Source: Bacteroidota bacterium (GTDB lineage: Bacteria; Bacteroidota; Bacteroidia; Bacteroidales; GWE2-29-8). Taken from it: 39,800 nt of DNA. The notes beneath the pieces are model-generated. The model worked only from the letters and a program-made list of their open reading frames with translations. It did no database searches and was not told where the DNA came from. A program made the translations under genes and the position numbers. The stretch is taken from the NCBI GenBank assembly GCA_030706235.1, contig JAUZOY010000004.1, forward strand, positions 1 to 39,800, given 5' to 3'. Positions 20,971 to 30,314 of this stretch are shown here, piece by piece (position 1 is the first letter of the stretch; the number at the start of each line of letters is the position of its first letter).

Positions 20971-22083
20971 TTATTCGTGGAAAATTCTGATTTTATGTCC
21001 TCCATCCTTAAGGTATTTTTGACGTTTGAAATAATTCAAATCTGCTTCCATCATTTCTTTTACTAAACCATGCAGATTATATTTTGGAGTCCATCCAAGT
21101 TTACTTTTTGCTTTTGATGCATCTCCAATCAGCAAGTCAACTTCTGTAGGACGAAAATAATTTTTGTCAATGAGAACAACTTCTTTACCTATTTCAAGCT
21201 GATATTCAGAATTATTACATTTCCTGACTATTCCTTTTTCATCTATTCCACTGCCAATAAATTCAAGTTCGATTCCTACTTCTGCAAATGACATTTTAAT
21301 AAAATCTCTAACTGATGTAGTAATTCCTGTTGCTATAACGAAATCATCAGGTTTGTCTTGTTGAAGAACAAGCCACATTGCTTCAACATAATCTTTTGCA
21401 TGACCCCAGTCTCTTTTAGCATCAATATTTCCCATGTACAATTCGTTTTGTAAGCCTAAAACAATCCTGGATATTCCTCTGGTGATTTTTCTGGTAACAA
21501 AAGTTTCTCCTCTTTGTGCTGATTCATGATTAAATAAAATGCCATTGGCAGCAAACATATTGTAAGCTTCTCTGTAGTTTACTACTATCCAGTAACTGTA
21601 AAGTTTTGCAACAGCATATGGAGATCTTGGATAAAACGGAGTCTTTTCGTTTTGGGGTACTTCCTGAACAAGACCATAAAGTTCTGATGTAGATGCCTGA
21701 TATATCTTTGTCTTTTCTGTAAGATTTAACAACCGTACTGCTTCAAGTATTCTCAAAGTTCCAAGTCCATCTGCATTAGCAGTATACTCAGGAACTTCGA
21801 AACTGACTTTAACATGTGACATAGCCCCAAGATTATAGATCTCATCTGGTTGTACTTCCTGAATGATTCTTATCAGGTTGGATGAGTCAGTAAGGTCACC
21901 ATAATGCATTCTGAATTTTACATCTTTTTCATGTGAATCTTTATATAGATGATCTACTCTGTCTGTATTGATTAGTGAACTTCGACGTTTAATCCCATGA
22001 ACTATATATCCTTTTTTTAATAGAAATTCTGCAAGATATGAACCGTCCTGACCAGTAATTCCCGTTATTAGAGCTACTTTCAT
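20971..22083 (-). CDS. gmd: GDP-mannose 4,6-dehydratase
   Basis: [69 protein letters not shown] motifs. Confidence 0.97.
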   Translation of the reverse strand: MKVALITGITGQDGSYLAEFLLKKGYIVHGIKRRSSLINTDRVDHLYKDSHEKDVKFRMHYGDLTDSSNLIRIIQEVQPDEIYNLGAMSHVKVSFEVPEYTANADGLGTLRILEAVRLLNLTEKTKIYQASTSELYGLVQEVPQNEKTPFYPRSPYAVAKLYSYWIVVNYREAYNMFAANGILFNHESAQRGETFVTRKITRGISRIVLGLQNELYMGNIDAKRDWGHAKDYVEAMWLVLQQDKPDDFVIATGITTSVRDFIKMSFAEVGIELEFIGSGIDEKGIVRKCNNSEYQLEIGKEVVLIDKNYFRPTEVDLLIGDASKAKSKLGWTPKYNLHGLVKEMMEADLNYFKRQKYLKDGGHKIRIFHE

Positions 22084-22218
22084 TTTTTAAGAATATAATT
22101 TTTTACAAAAATAATATAAAAATTTTAAAAGATTATAAAATTTGAAAACTTATGTAAGTGTATAATTAACTTGTCGGATCAAATCAGACGATATATTACT
22201 TGTGTATTTATCGGGAAA

Positions 22219-23808
22219 TTAGATGGAAGAAACTGATTCCTGAAAATTTATTAAATATTTTGTGAAACTCGGATAATTTTCAATATAATTGATATTATCA
22301 AAATTACAGTGTGACCAATAGTCCAGATCCTGTAAAACCAGAACTTTTTTTCCTAGTTCTGTAGCTTCCTGTATGATGGTTGAATAATAAGAAATTACAA
22401 GACTTGAATTTAAAATAGATTCTCTGCTACTTGAAAAAGTATCATAAAAATATGTTTCTTTTTCAGAATCAATGAAATCACTTAGTTCGTGAGGTAGAAA
22501 AAAAGTTCCGGGATGTTTTCTGATTCTGAAAATGAGCGAATTATCGCTTTTTTTGTGATAATATTTAAGATACTCCAAAATTTTGATGTTATCTTCATGT
22601 ACATCAGATAAACATACCAAAACCTGGGATTTTAAAATATTTTTCGGCTTGATTTTTTCGTTTTTAAATAATTCTATCTTATATATGTTTTTTACTCCCC
22701 ATTCTTTGAAAATTTTATAAGAATTTTCATCATATACAAGAAGATTATCAACCGGAAGATATCCTGTTTTCTGAAGTGGGTATCCATGTTGAAGTATTCT
22801 ATAATTCAGAGATAGCTCACGGCTTAAGTTTATAAATAGTGATGTTCTTGAATGTACTGCTGAATTACTTAATATTAGTTTAGCATTTTTAAAATTTTTT
22901 TTAAAGAATTTTATGTAACAATCTTGTTCGGCAGCAGCCATTGATAAACTACGAAGTAATCTTTTGCGTGGTATATCTTTGTTTATATCGAAACCATAAT
23001 ATTGCCCTAAATCAATTTTTTTAAAGATTATTAAATTAGTGAAATAATTTTTATAAAAATTTCTAAAAAGTGAGAAAGGATTTAGTAATTGTGTAAAATA
23101 TATACATTTTGAGGAATTTACGAGTTTTTTTATTCTTTTGTCAGCAACAAGGTATAAATAATCTTCATTTTTATTGGAAATATATAAATTTAACCTTTTT
23201 ATCATTGACTGATTATATGTGTCATATACAACAAAATTTTCGTATTGTTTATAATGCTTAATATTTACGGGGATGGAAAATAGATTTTTAATATGTATGA
23301 TCATCCATTCTAACCAAAAGAATCTCAATGTATAATGTATTCTTGAAAATAAAGTTTTTTTTTCAATTTTCTCCGGATCAGCGAAGAAAACATTAATATT
23401 TCCTGAATATTTTAGTTTTTTATAAAGTGTTTTATCATCGACAATAGCTATGAAATCATTTTGTTTTTCATATTTTTTAAGTATGTCTGTAATAATGTAA
23501 ATAGCATAAAATAGTAATTGAAAATGTTCCTGAAGCTTAAGCATAATGGAAACTCCAGGTGAAAGATGTTTCTCTTTTGTTTTAAAATTATGATTAATAG
23601 TGTTTACGGTCTTTTGTATAAAACTATAGATAGAATCTTCTACTTTACTTTTATCTGTTTTATAATATTTAATTTTATTAGGGTCAATTTTATAATTTTT
23701 TAGTAGATTGTTTTGGGTAATAAGGTGATATTCAGTAGAATTGTCAATAAGCCTCTGAAGTTTGTCATTATATTTAATCCTTTTTCTTGTTATAAAGATT
23801 AAATTCAT
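22219..23808 (-). CDS. Putative GT-B-like glycosyltransferase of surface polysaccharide biosynthesis (family uncertain)
   Basis: Inside a glycan cluster; NYRILQHGYPL (QHG motif), FRIRKHPGT and SLVISYYSTIIQEATELGKKVLVLQD resemble capsule/polysialyltransferase-type GT-B C-terminal motifs. Confidence 0.55.
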   Translation of the reverse strand: MNLIFITRKRIKYNDKLQRLIDNSTEYHLITQNNLLKNYKIDPNKIKYYKTDKSKVEDSIYSFIQKTVNTINHNFKTKEKHLSPGVSIMLKLQEHFQLLFYAIYIITDILKKYEKQNDFIAIVDDKTLYKKLKYSGNINVFFADPEKIEKKTLFSRIHYTLRFFWLEWMIIHIKNLFSIPVNIKHYKQYENFVVYDTYNQSMIKRLNLYISNKNEDYLYLVADKRIKKLVNSSKCIYFTQLLNPFSLFRNFYKNYFTNLIIFKKIDLGQYYGFDINKDIPRKRLLRSLSMAAAEQDCYIKFFKKNFKNAKLILSNSAVHSRTSLFINLSRELSLNYRILQHGYPLQKTGYLPVDNLLVYDENSYKIFKEWGVKNIYKIELFKNEKIKPKNILKSQVLVCLSDVHEDNIKILEYLKYYHKKSDNSLIFRIRKHPGTFFLPHELSDFIDSEKETYFYDTFSSSRESILNSSLVISYYSTIIQEATELGKKVLVLQDLDYWSHCNFDNINYIENYPSFTKYLINFQESVSSI

Positions 23809-23881
23809 ATTAGTTTGATTAGTTGTGTGATTTGATAATTTATTTTAAACATTTGCTTGGTTAAAGCCGTAATTTGGTATT

Positions 23882-25036
23882 TTATTGTTTATTATTAACA
23901 ATATTTTTATATACCTCCAGTGTTTGTCTGGCTATTGATTCAGGATGATATCTTTCAAAAGCCAATTCTTTAGCTTTTGAGCCCATCTCTTTAGCAATAT
24001 TTTTATTGTTAATTAAAAAACGTATTTTGTCTCTTAATGTTTTGGTATCATTATTCTTAATAATAAATCCTGTTTCACTGTCTTTGATCATATATGGTAT
24101 ACCTCCTACATTTGAAGCAATTACAGGGACTCCAACTGCATTTGCTTCTCCTATTATCATAGGTGCAGTCTCTGCTTTAGTGGGGAGAACAAGACAGATT
24201 GAATTTGCAATTTGTTCCGGTATTTTACTGTTTTCGATAAATTTGTAATATTTGATTTTAGAATCGAGGTTCTTACTTTTTATATATGGTAATATTACAT
24301 TTTTGTAATATCTCGTCTGATCTGTAGAAATTATTAACAAAAAAACATTTTCTATTGACTCAATTGCTTTAACAATTTCAAATAATCCTTTTCTTTCTAC
24401 GTCATTACCGATAAACATTATCTGATTTGATTCAAAATTAGCGTTTTTATGAAAAAAATCTTCTGCAACAGAGTTGCAGATATAATATTTATTGATTTCA
24501 GGATTAATATTTTTTATTGAATCTTCAACGTATTTTGAAATTAAGATTAAATTTTTAATTTTTTTCAGAACTTTTTTCTCTACTTTAATTCCGTAAAGCA
24601 ATCTTAATTTATTTTTAAATCCAATAGCAAGTTTATAAAAATCTTTTGTAAGTCCATGAAGTGTAATAACCGAAGGATAATCAAGATTTATAACTTCGTT
24701 AGCAGGAAATTCAGTAGATTGTCCATGAATAATATCAGGTTTTATATCGTCAATTAATTTATAAAGTTTTTGTTTCTCCCTTTTAAAGTTTGTTAGAAAT
24801 TTTGATACTGAATCTGATGGTTTCAGGTAATGAATTATTACATCATTAACTGTAATTTCCTGATCAAATGTAATTTCTTTATTAAATGTAATGATATGGA
24901 CTTCATTTTCTAATTTAACCAATCCTTTTGCCAGATTAAAAACCCATGGATATGGATGCTGAGGTGTTTGAGATATTAAAGATAATATATCTCTGTTAAT
25001 ATAAGAAGGATACCATGAAAGTATTACAATTTTCAT
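23882..25036 (-). CDS. Glycosyltransferase family 4
   Basis: Rossmann GT-B; IMFIGNDVERKGLFEIVKAIES, LVLPTKAETAPMIIGEANAVGVPVIASNVGGIPYMIKDSETGFII. Confidence 0.92.
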   Translation of the reverse strand: MKIVILSWYPSYINRDILSLISQTPQHPYPWVFNLAKGLVKLENEVHIITFNKEITFDQEITVNDVIIHYLKPSDSVSKFLTNFKREKQKLYKLIDDIKPDIIHGQSTEFPANEVINLDYPSVITLHGLTKDFYKLAIGFKNKLRLLYGIKVEKKVLKKIKNLILISKYVEDSIKNINPEINKYYICNSVAEDFFHKNANFESNQIMFIGNDVERKGLFEIVKAIESIENVFLLIISTDQTRYYKNVILPYIKSKNLDSKIKYYKFIENSKIPEQIANSICLVLPTKAETAPMIIGEANAVGVPVIASNVGGIPYMIKDSETGFIIKNNDTKTLRDKIRFLINNKNIAKEMGSKAKELAFERYHPESIARQTLEVYKNIVNNKQ

Positions 25037-26097
25037 TAATTACCTTTTTTTAAAAGTTTTTTTATTATTTTATCTGTTTCATCAACAACGTCTTCCCAAC
25101 TTCTATAATGATTTTTAGAAGTATCCGGCATTTGATTTGCTACAAAATTATCAATAAAATTTATTATTTCATCAGGATTATTGCCGGGTATAAGATTATT
25201 GAAATTATCTTTTTTTATATGTCCTAACGGAGTTGCAACAACATATAACCCGTTTATCAGATAATCGAAATATTTAAGTGAACTCCCATAAAATCCATAT
25301 CTGGACCAACTGTAATCGCCATAGAGAGCAAGACCTATATTTGAATTAATAGTTAAATAACTAACCGAATCTCTCGATAAATCAGAAAATATAAAAACAT
25401 TTTGTATATTTTTATATTTTTCAATTAATGAGATATCATTGCATATTAATATAAAGGCCGTATTTTTATTGGTTTTAGTTATGATATTTTCAATTATATC
25501 AATCCCTTGCCACGAAGTATTTGTCCCAGACCAAATAACGGTTTTTATGAATGAAGACTTGATTTTATTAACAGCTTCAATTATTGAATCAGGAACATTT
25601 AGTTTACTTATATCAATCTTTTCCCCTCCATTTTCAACTATTACAACATTTTTACATTTTAATTCATTTATGCAATAATTTTTCATGTTTTCGCTGATTG
25701 CTATAACTGTATCTGCATAACTAATAAGCGATTTTAATTTTTTATCATTTTTAATTACCTCATTTTTATTTCTACCAAGCATAAGTAACTCATCTGAAGG
25801 ACTATTGAACTCCACTATGGTTTTTTTACGAAGTAATTTTGCTATCAGAGGTATATAATTTGTCTTTCCGAAATAAATAAAGCGAACATATACTAAATCT
25901 GAGATAAGTATTTTGTAAATCAGAGAGATGATGTTTTTTGATGCTTTAAATGTAAAATCATCTTTTTGATTTTGAAATGTAATGATCTCATATCCTTTAT
26001 TATGAAGACCTTTAGCTAAATAATACCCATGTACACTTGCTCCACCTGTAACCGGGAAAAACTTAGGATAAAAGAAAGCTATTTTAAAATTTTTCAT
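25036..26097 (-). CDS. Glycosyltransferase (GT4-like)
   Basis: YPKFFPVTGGASVHGYYLAKGL N-terminal GT-B signature; KTVIWSGTNTSWQGIDIIENII; YFDYLINGLYVVATPLG; ATG at 26097 preferred over TTG at 26106. Confidence 0.82.
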   Translation of the reverse strand: MKNFKIAFFYPKFFPVTGGASVHGYYLAKGLHNKGYEIITFQNQKDDFTFKASKNIISLIYKILISDLVYVRFIYFGKTNYIPLIAKLLRKKTIVEFNSPSDELLMLGRNKNEVIKNDKKLKSLISYADTVIAISENMKNYCINELKCKNVVIVENGGEKIDISKLNVPDSIIEAVNKIKSSFIKTVIWSGTNTSWQGIDIIENIITKTNKNTAFILICNDISLIEKYKNIQNVFIFSDLSRDSVSYLTINSNIGLALYGDYSWSRYGFYGSSLKYFDYLINGLYVVATPLGHIKKDNFNNLIPGNNPDEIINFIDNFVANQMPDTSKNHYRSWEDVVDETDKIIKKLLKKGN

Positions 26098-26184
26098 TGT
26101 CCGCAAAAATACTATCTATTTCTGTAAACATACACCTTTTTTTATTATTTGTTTATAGTATAAACATAACCTACACAGGTTTCT

Positions 26185-27509
26185 TTAAATTAGAAATTTA
26201 TGTTTATAAATATTGTTGTTAACAGTTGCTATAATAAAATAGGTGCCTTTTTTAAACCTGGAAATGTCAAACTCCTTAATGTTATCATATTGGTTAATGT
26301 ATAAGTCCTTTTGGTATATTAGTTTATTATCAATATCATAAATCATAAAATTAATTTTATCCTCTTTATCAGTATAAACCTGGACATACAATTTGTCTTT
26401 ACCCGGATTTGGATATATTTTAAAAATCTGATCATCTGATTTATTAATTAATTCAGGTTTGATATGTATTTTACCGGTATTGGGAATAGAATTAAATTCA
26501 AGATATTTAGTTCCGTTATTGTTCTCTATTACAAAAGGTAGATTTTTATAGTTTTGGGTTAATGATAGTATGCTTGTCCAGTTAATAGGCATTTTTATTC
26601 TCAATGTAAGAGGAAAATTATAAATACTGTCCGGAAGTTCTTCTGTTAATTCAAAACTATACTCATCATTTGTTATTTTAATAGATTTTATTTCGGCGGA
26701 TTTTCGTTCTTTAATATATCTAATAGCATTCCCAAATGTAGTTACCCAAATTTTGGATTCGTTAGCTTTAATTTAATCAAGATGTTGTTTTAAAAAAGAA
26801 GATTTTATAGGAGAGTAACCATTTGAATCAAGACCATGAATTAGTTCAACAAGCCATCGATTTTGTTTAATGTCAGTGTCTATCAATGAGTCAGCGTACT
26901 CTATTTTAGTAGTTGTATCAAAACTAAAACAATATATTTTATAAAAATTTATATTGTTAACATCTGAGTACCATCGTTCAGTTGATCTTGATCCTATATA
27001 ATAGTTAGAAACTAAATTTATTACATCAGTATTATATTTACCCCGGGGTAACTTAATGACACACATTTTGGGCTTTTAACCTTAGAATTTATTACATCTC
27101 TGGAAACGGACAATTCATAATTACATTCTTCAGGTGAAATATCAGTAAGATTATAATGATTTACTGTATGGCTTCCAATTTCATGTCCTTGGTTTGCATT
27201 ATTAATAACATCTGTCCAGTTAGCAAAAGAATTATGACCGATCAGATTAGTAATTATAAAAAAAGTTGCTTTAAAATTATTGGAGTTTAGCATATCTGTC
27301 GCCTGTCGAAACGGACTGCTATAACCATCATCAAATGTAATTGACAATGCACTTTGTTTATTATTATACCATTGAGTAATATTATAGTCAAGTTGAGAAT
27401 GACTTTTTAAAAAACTTAACAAAAACAACAAAAATAGCATTGCTGTTTTTATTTTAATGTTAAAACTTTCTTTAGAGAAGAATTCTAAATATTTAATCCT
27501 CTGTACCAT
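26185..27509 (-). pseudogene. Polysaccharide deacetylase (NodB-like) with T9SS type A C-terminal domain, disrupted
   Basis: Three ORFs (27021-27509, 26773-27066, 26185-26604) reconstruct one protein: NodB motifs SITFDDGY and HEIGSHTVNH, then SYPG(G)KYNTDVINLVSNYYIGSR after a 1-nt shift at CCCCGGGG (27041-27048), then an in-frame TAA at 26773-26775, then IKANESKIWVTTFGNA... and the CTD IYPNPGKDKLYVQV...FKKGTYFIIATVNNNIYKHKFLI. Confidence 0.82.
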
Positions 27510-28309
27510 ACCCGGATTAAGTTTCTTGGAAAATATCTAAATGGGCAAGCAAATATAAGGAAAATAGTTAAATAGTATGGATTCATAGGGTTTCTTTTAG
27601 AAAAAACATTGTTTTTTAACGAAAAAATGGTCCTTGAATATTTGTTTTGAATACCTGTAGGTTCATTTGTAATCCATAGTTTGAGATTTTCATCTGTAAT
27701 TAATTTATAACCTTTCCGATATGCTCTGATTGTATATTCATAATCTCCACCATAATGCGGTAGTAGTATGTTATGAAATTCTCCTATTTTAAGCATATCT
27801 GAAAATCTGAGAAAAAGCCCTCTTGTAGAAAAACAATTTGCAGGATTTTCCGGAGTCGCGTCATTTATCTTAAATCTCTTCCAGTCTATGCATTTTCCCT
27901 GATCAAATAAGATACCTGAATTCAAATCGTAGGCTTTTGCCAATAATATTGATTGTGAATTAATGTCCATTAATTTTACAGCAGTTTCAAGAAAATTTTC
28001 CTCAAAATATGTATCATTATTAATTAAAAGTACAATGCTATCAGATCCCTTTGCATTATTTATTAGCCATTTATAGCCCTTTTGAAAACAACCTCCGACC
28101 CATAAATTACCATTGCCTTTAATTAATGTTAAAGATTTTATCATTTTTTTTACAAAAATTTCTGTTCCGTCGGTTGAGCCATCGTCAATCAGTAATAAAT
28201 GATAATTTTTATATGTTTGTTTTAAAAGACAATTTATAAATATCTCAGTAATTTTAATACGATTATGTATAGGTACAATTATATAAACGCAAGTATTTTC
28301 CGGTGGCAT
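27485..28309 (-). CDS. Glycosyltransferase family 2
   Basis: VYIIVPIHNRIKITEIFINCLLKQTYKNYHLLLIDDGSTDGT; LLINNDTYFEENFL; C-terminal GGDYEYTIRAYRKGYKL. Confidence 0.93.
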   Translation of the reverse strand: MPPENTCVYIIVPIHNRIKITEIFINCLLKQTYKNYHLLLIDDGSTDGTEIFVKKMIKSLTLIKGNGNLWVGGCFQKGYKWLINNAKGSDSIVLLINNDTYFEENFLETAVKLMDINSQSILLAKAYDLNSGILFDQGKCIDWKRFKINDATPENPANCFSTRGLFLRFSDMLKIGEFHNILLPHYGGDYEYTIRAYRKGYKLITDENLKLWITNEPTGIQNKYSRTIFSLKNNVFSKRNPMNPYYLTIFLIFACPFRYFPRNLIRVWYRGLNI

Positions 28310-28359
28310 TCTTTCTTGTTTGATTATTTTAATTTAATATTTCAGAAAATGACTGTTGA

Positions 28360-29052
28360 TTATTCATTGAATTTCTTATAAAATTCATCAATACTTCTGA
28401 AATAATGTGCATTTTCCTGTATCCAGTTTTTGTCTTTATTCCACCACTTAAACTCATTTAAAAAAGATATTATTTTTTCATCAAATCTTGATTTAATTAG
28501 TTTTGCCGGAATTCCTCCAACAATAGTATATGGCGAGACATCTTTGGTTACAATAGCTCCTGCTGCTATTATTGCACCATCACCGATTTTTATTCCATCA
28601 AAAATAATTACATTATTTCCTATCCAAACATCATTCCCAATTTCTACAACATATTTCTTTTCTTTATCTATATATTTATGTTCTTCAAAAATTGTTTCAT
28701 TTGTATACGTAAAACCTGCCTGTCTGTTTGTAGAAAAAAAAGCTGGATGAATTGAAACAAATTCACTTGCAGGATGCATCCCTATACATGTCCTGACATA
28801 ATCTCCAATAGCACAATAACGACCTATTTTGGTTTTTCTGATTATAGAATTATTTGATATATAAGAACCATAACCTAAGTAACTGTCTAAAATTTCAGTA
28901 TTGTTATTAATAGAATTTCCGCCTTCGAAGAAAGAACTATTATTAATTTTCGATTCCTTGCCTGCAAGTATACCATATTTTTTAATTATCTTTTTTAAGC
29001 GATATTTATCCCTAAAGGATTCCGGTACCAATGAGCGAAAAATTTTTAACAT
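28360..29052 (-). CDS. CatB-related (xenobiotic acyltransferase-type) left-handed beta-helix O-acetyltransferase
   Basis: Hexapeptide repeats; VEIGNDVWIGNNVIIFDGIKIGDGAIIAAGAIVTKDVSPYTIVGGIPAKLIKSRF. Confidence 0.93.
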   Translation of the reverse strand: MLKIFRSLVPESFRDKYRLKKIIKKYGILAGKESKINNSSFFEGGNSINNNTEILDSYLGYGSYISNNSIIRKTKIGRYCAIGDYVRTCIGMHPASEFVSIHPAFFSTNRQAGFTYTNETIFEEHKYIDKEKKYVVEIGNDVWIGNNVIIFDGIKIGDGAIIAAGAIVTKDVSPYTIVGGIPAKLIKSRFDEKIISFLNEFKWWNKDKNWIQENAHYFRSIDEFYKKFNE

Positions 29053-29056
29053 AAAA

Positions 29057-29986
29057 TTATTGTTTTTTTCCTTCCCCTTTTGTTGCTATAAATGAAAATG
29101 AACCGGTAGAATATAATATCCTGTATTTTTCACTTGACCGGTATGAATTTGAAAAGTATGATCCTAACTTCCACCATATTCTATGAAGTAAATAAAGTGG
29201 AAGTACCAATAAATGAGCAAGTGATCGTGATAACCTTGGAAAAAGGCCCATTATAGCCTGTGCTTTCAGAACTGACCATGTTGCACTTGGTGCAACTTTC
29301 TCTATTTCGAATCCACTGGAAGATAGAGAATTGAAAACCCCTAAATGAGAATGGTGGTAAAAACTATTCCCATGAAAAGGTTCCATAAATGCAACAGTTC
29401 CAATTAATTTGCCTTCAGGTTTCAGTACCCTGTAAACTTCTTTCATCATTATAAATGGATTTTGAATATGTTCTAATACCGCAATTGAAAGTATAAAATC
29501 AAAACTGTTATCTTTGAAAGGAAGTGCATGTCCATCTCCCAATATATATGCATCGGATGAATTATCATAATCTAATCCTACATATTCAAAACCGGCGTGT
29601 TCACATACTCCCTTGTGTACAGTAGTCCCACATCCAAGATCCAGCATAATGCATTCCTGCCCTTTTGCTTTTGGAAAATAACTTAATAGTTCATTATTCA
29701 GATGACTTGGCACTTTGAAGTTCGTATAATCTACCTCAGGAAAAGGATTTTTATTCAAAACTTTGAAATCGAAACCTTTTTCCGGTAGAAGATTTGTCCC
29801 AACCTCAAATTGCAGTTGAACAGTTTTCCCCCTTCTAAGTCGAAAATCAATCTGACCTTTATTTGATGTAGTATATTTATCCTGACATACTGTGCATATA
29901 GCCTGATTGTCTGCTATTTTAAGTGGATTTCCGCAATAAGGGCATGCCAGAATATCAATTATTTTTTTTGAAAGTTTAATCTCCAT
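29057..29986 (-). CDS. Class I SAM-dependent methyltransferase with N-terminal Trm112-like zinc ribbon
   Basis: ILACPYCGNPLKIADNQAICTVCQDKY; MLDLGCGTTVHKG; DFILSIAVLEHIQNPFIMMKEVYRVLKPEGKLIGTV. Confidence 0.92.
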   Translation of the reverse strand: MEIKLSKKIIDILACPYCGNPLKIADNQAICTVCQDKYTTSNKGQIDFRLRRGKTVQLQFEVGTNLLPEKGFDFKVLNKNPFPEVDYTNFKVPSHLNNELLSYFPKAKGQECIMLDLGCGTTVHKGVCEHAGFEYVGLDYDNSSDAYILGDGHALPFKDNSFDFILSIAVLEHIQNPFIMMKEVYRVLKPEGKLIGTVAFMEPFHGNSFYHHSHLGVFNSLSSSGFEIEKVAPSATWSVLKAQAIMGLFPRLSRSLAHLLVLPLYLLHRIWWKLGSYFSNSYRSSEKYRILYSTGSFSFIATKGEGKKQ

Positions 29987-30314
29987 CTTTCTGCAATTTA
30001 ATTTAATCCGCTGATACTATTTGAATATTATATAATCTTATACAATAATAGTTTTAGCGTTTACAGCTATTATTTAGCATATAATTTTGCAAAGTTATTG
30101 TTTATTTCCATAATAAATAAAATGTAAATTTGTTCGCTTTTTTTTAATCAGAATTTTTTTTAATGTCTGAATGGGAAATAAAGTCTAAATTATTTTAAAT
30201 TTGTATAAAGCAATATGTGAATCATAGAAAATATTTTCAAAAATTTGTAATTTTATCCCGAATAAAAATCGGACCTTTGCAGTATAAAATAATTAAAAAT
30301 TAAAATTTAAAGAA

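Noticed and set aside
26773-26775. In-frame TAA as possible stop-codon reassignment
   Set aside because: Other genes in the window terminate normally with standard stops and contain no internal TAA; a nonsense mutation or sequence error is simpler.
27041-27048. CCCCGGGG as a phase-variable or programmed-frameshift site
   Set aside because: The homopolymer runs are only 4 nt, there is no slippery heptamer, and a second lesion lies downstream; pseudogenisation or sequencing error is more likely.
28430-28750. 106-aa plus-strand ORF antisense to the CatB-like acetyltransferase
   Set aside because: Mirror of the hexapeptide-repeat codons; no supporting signals.
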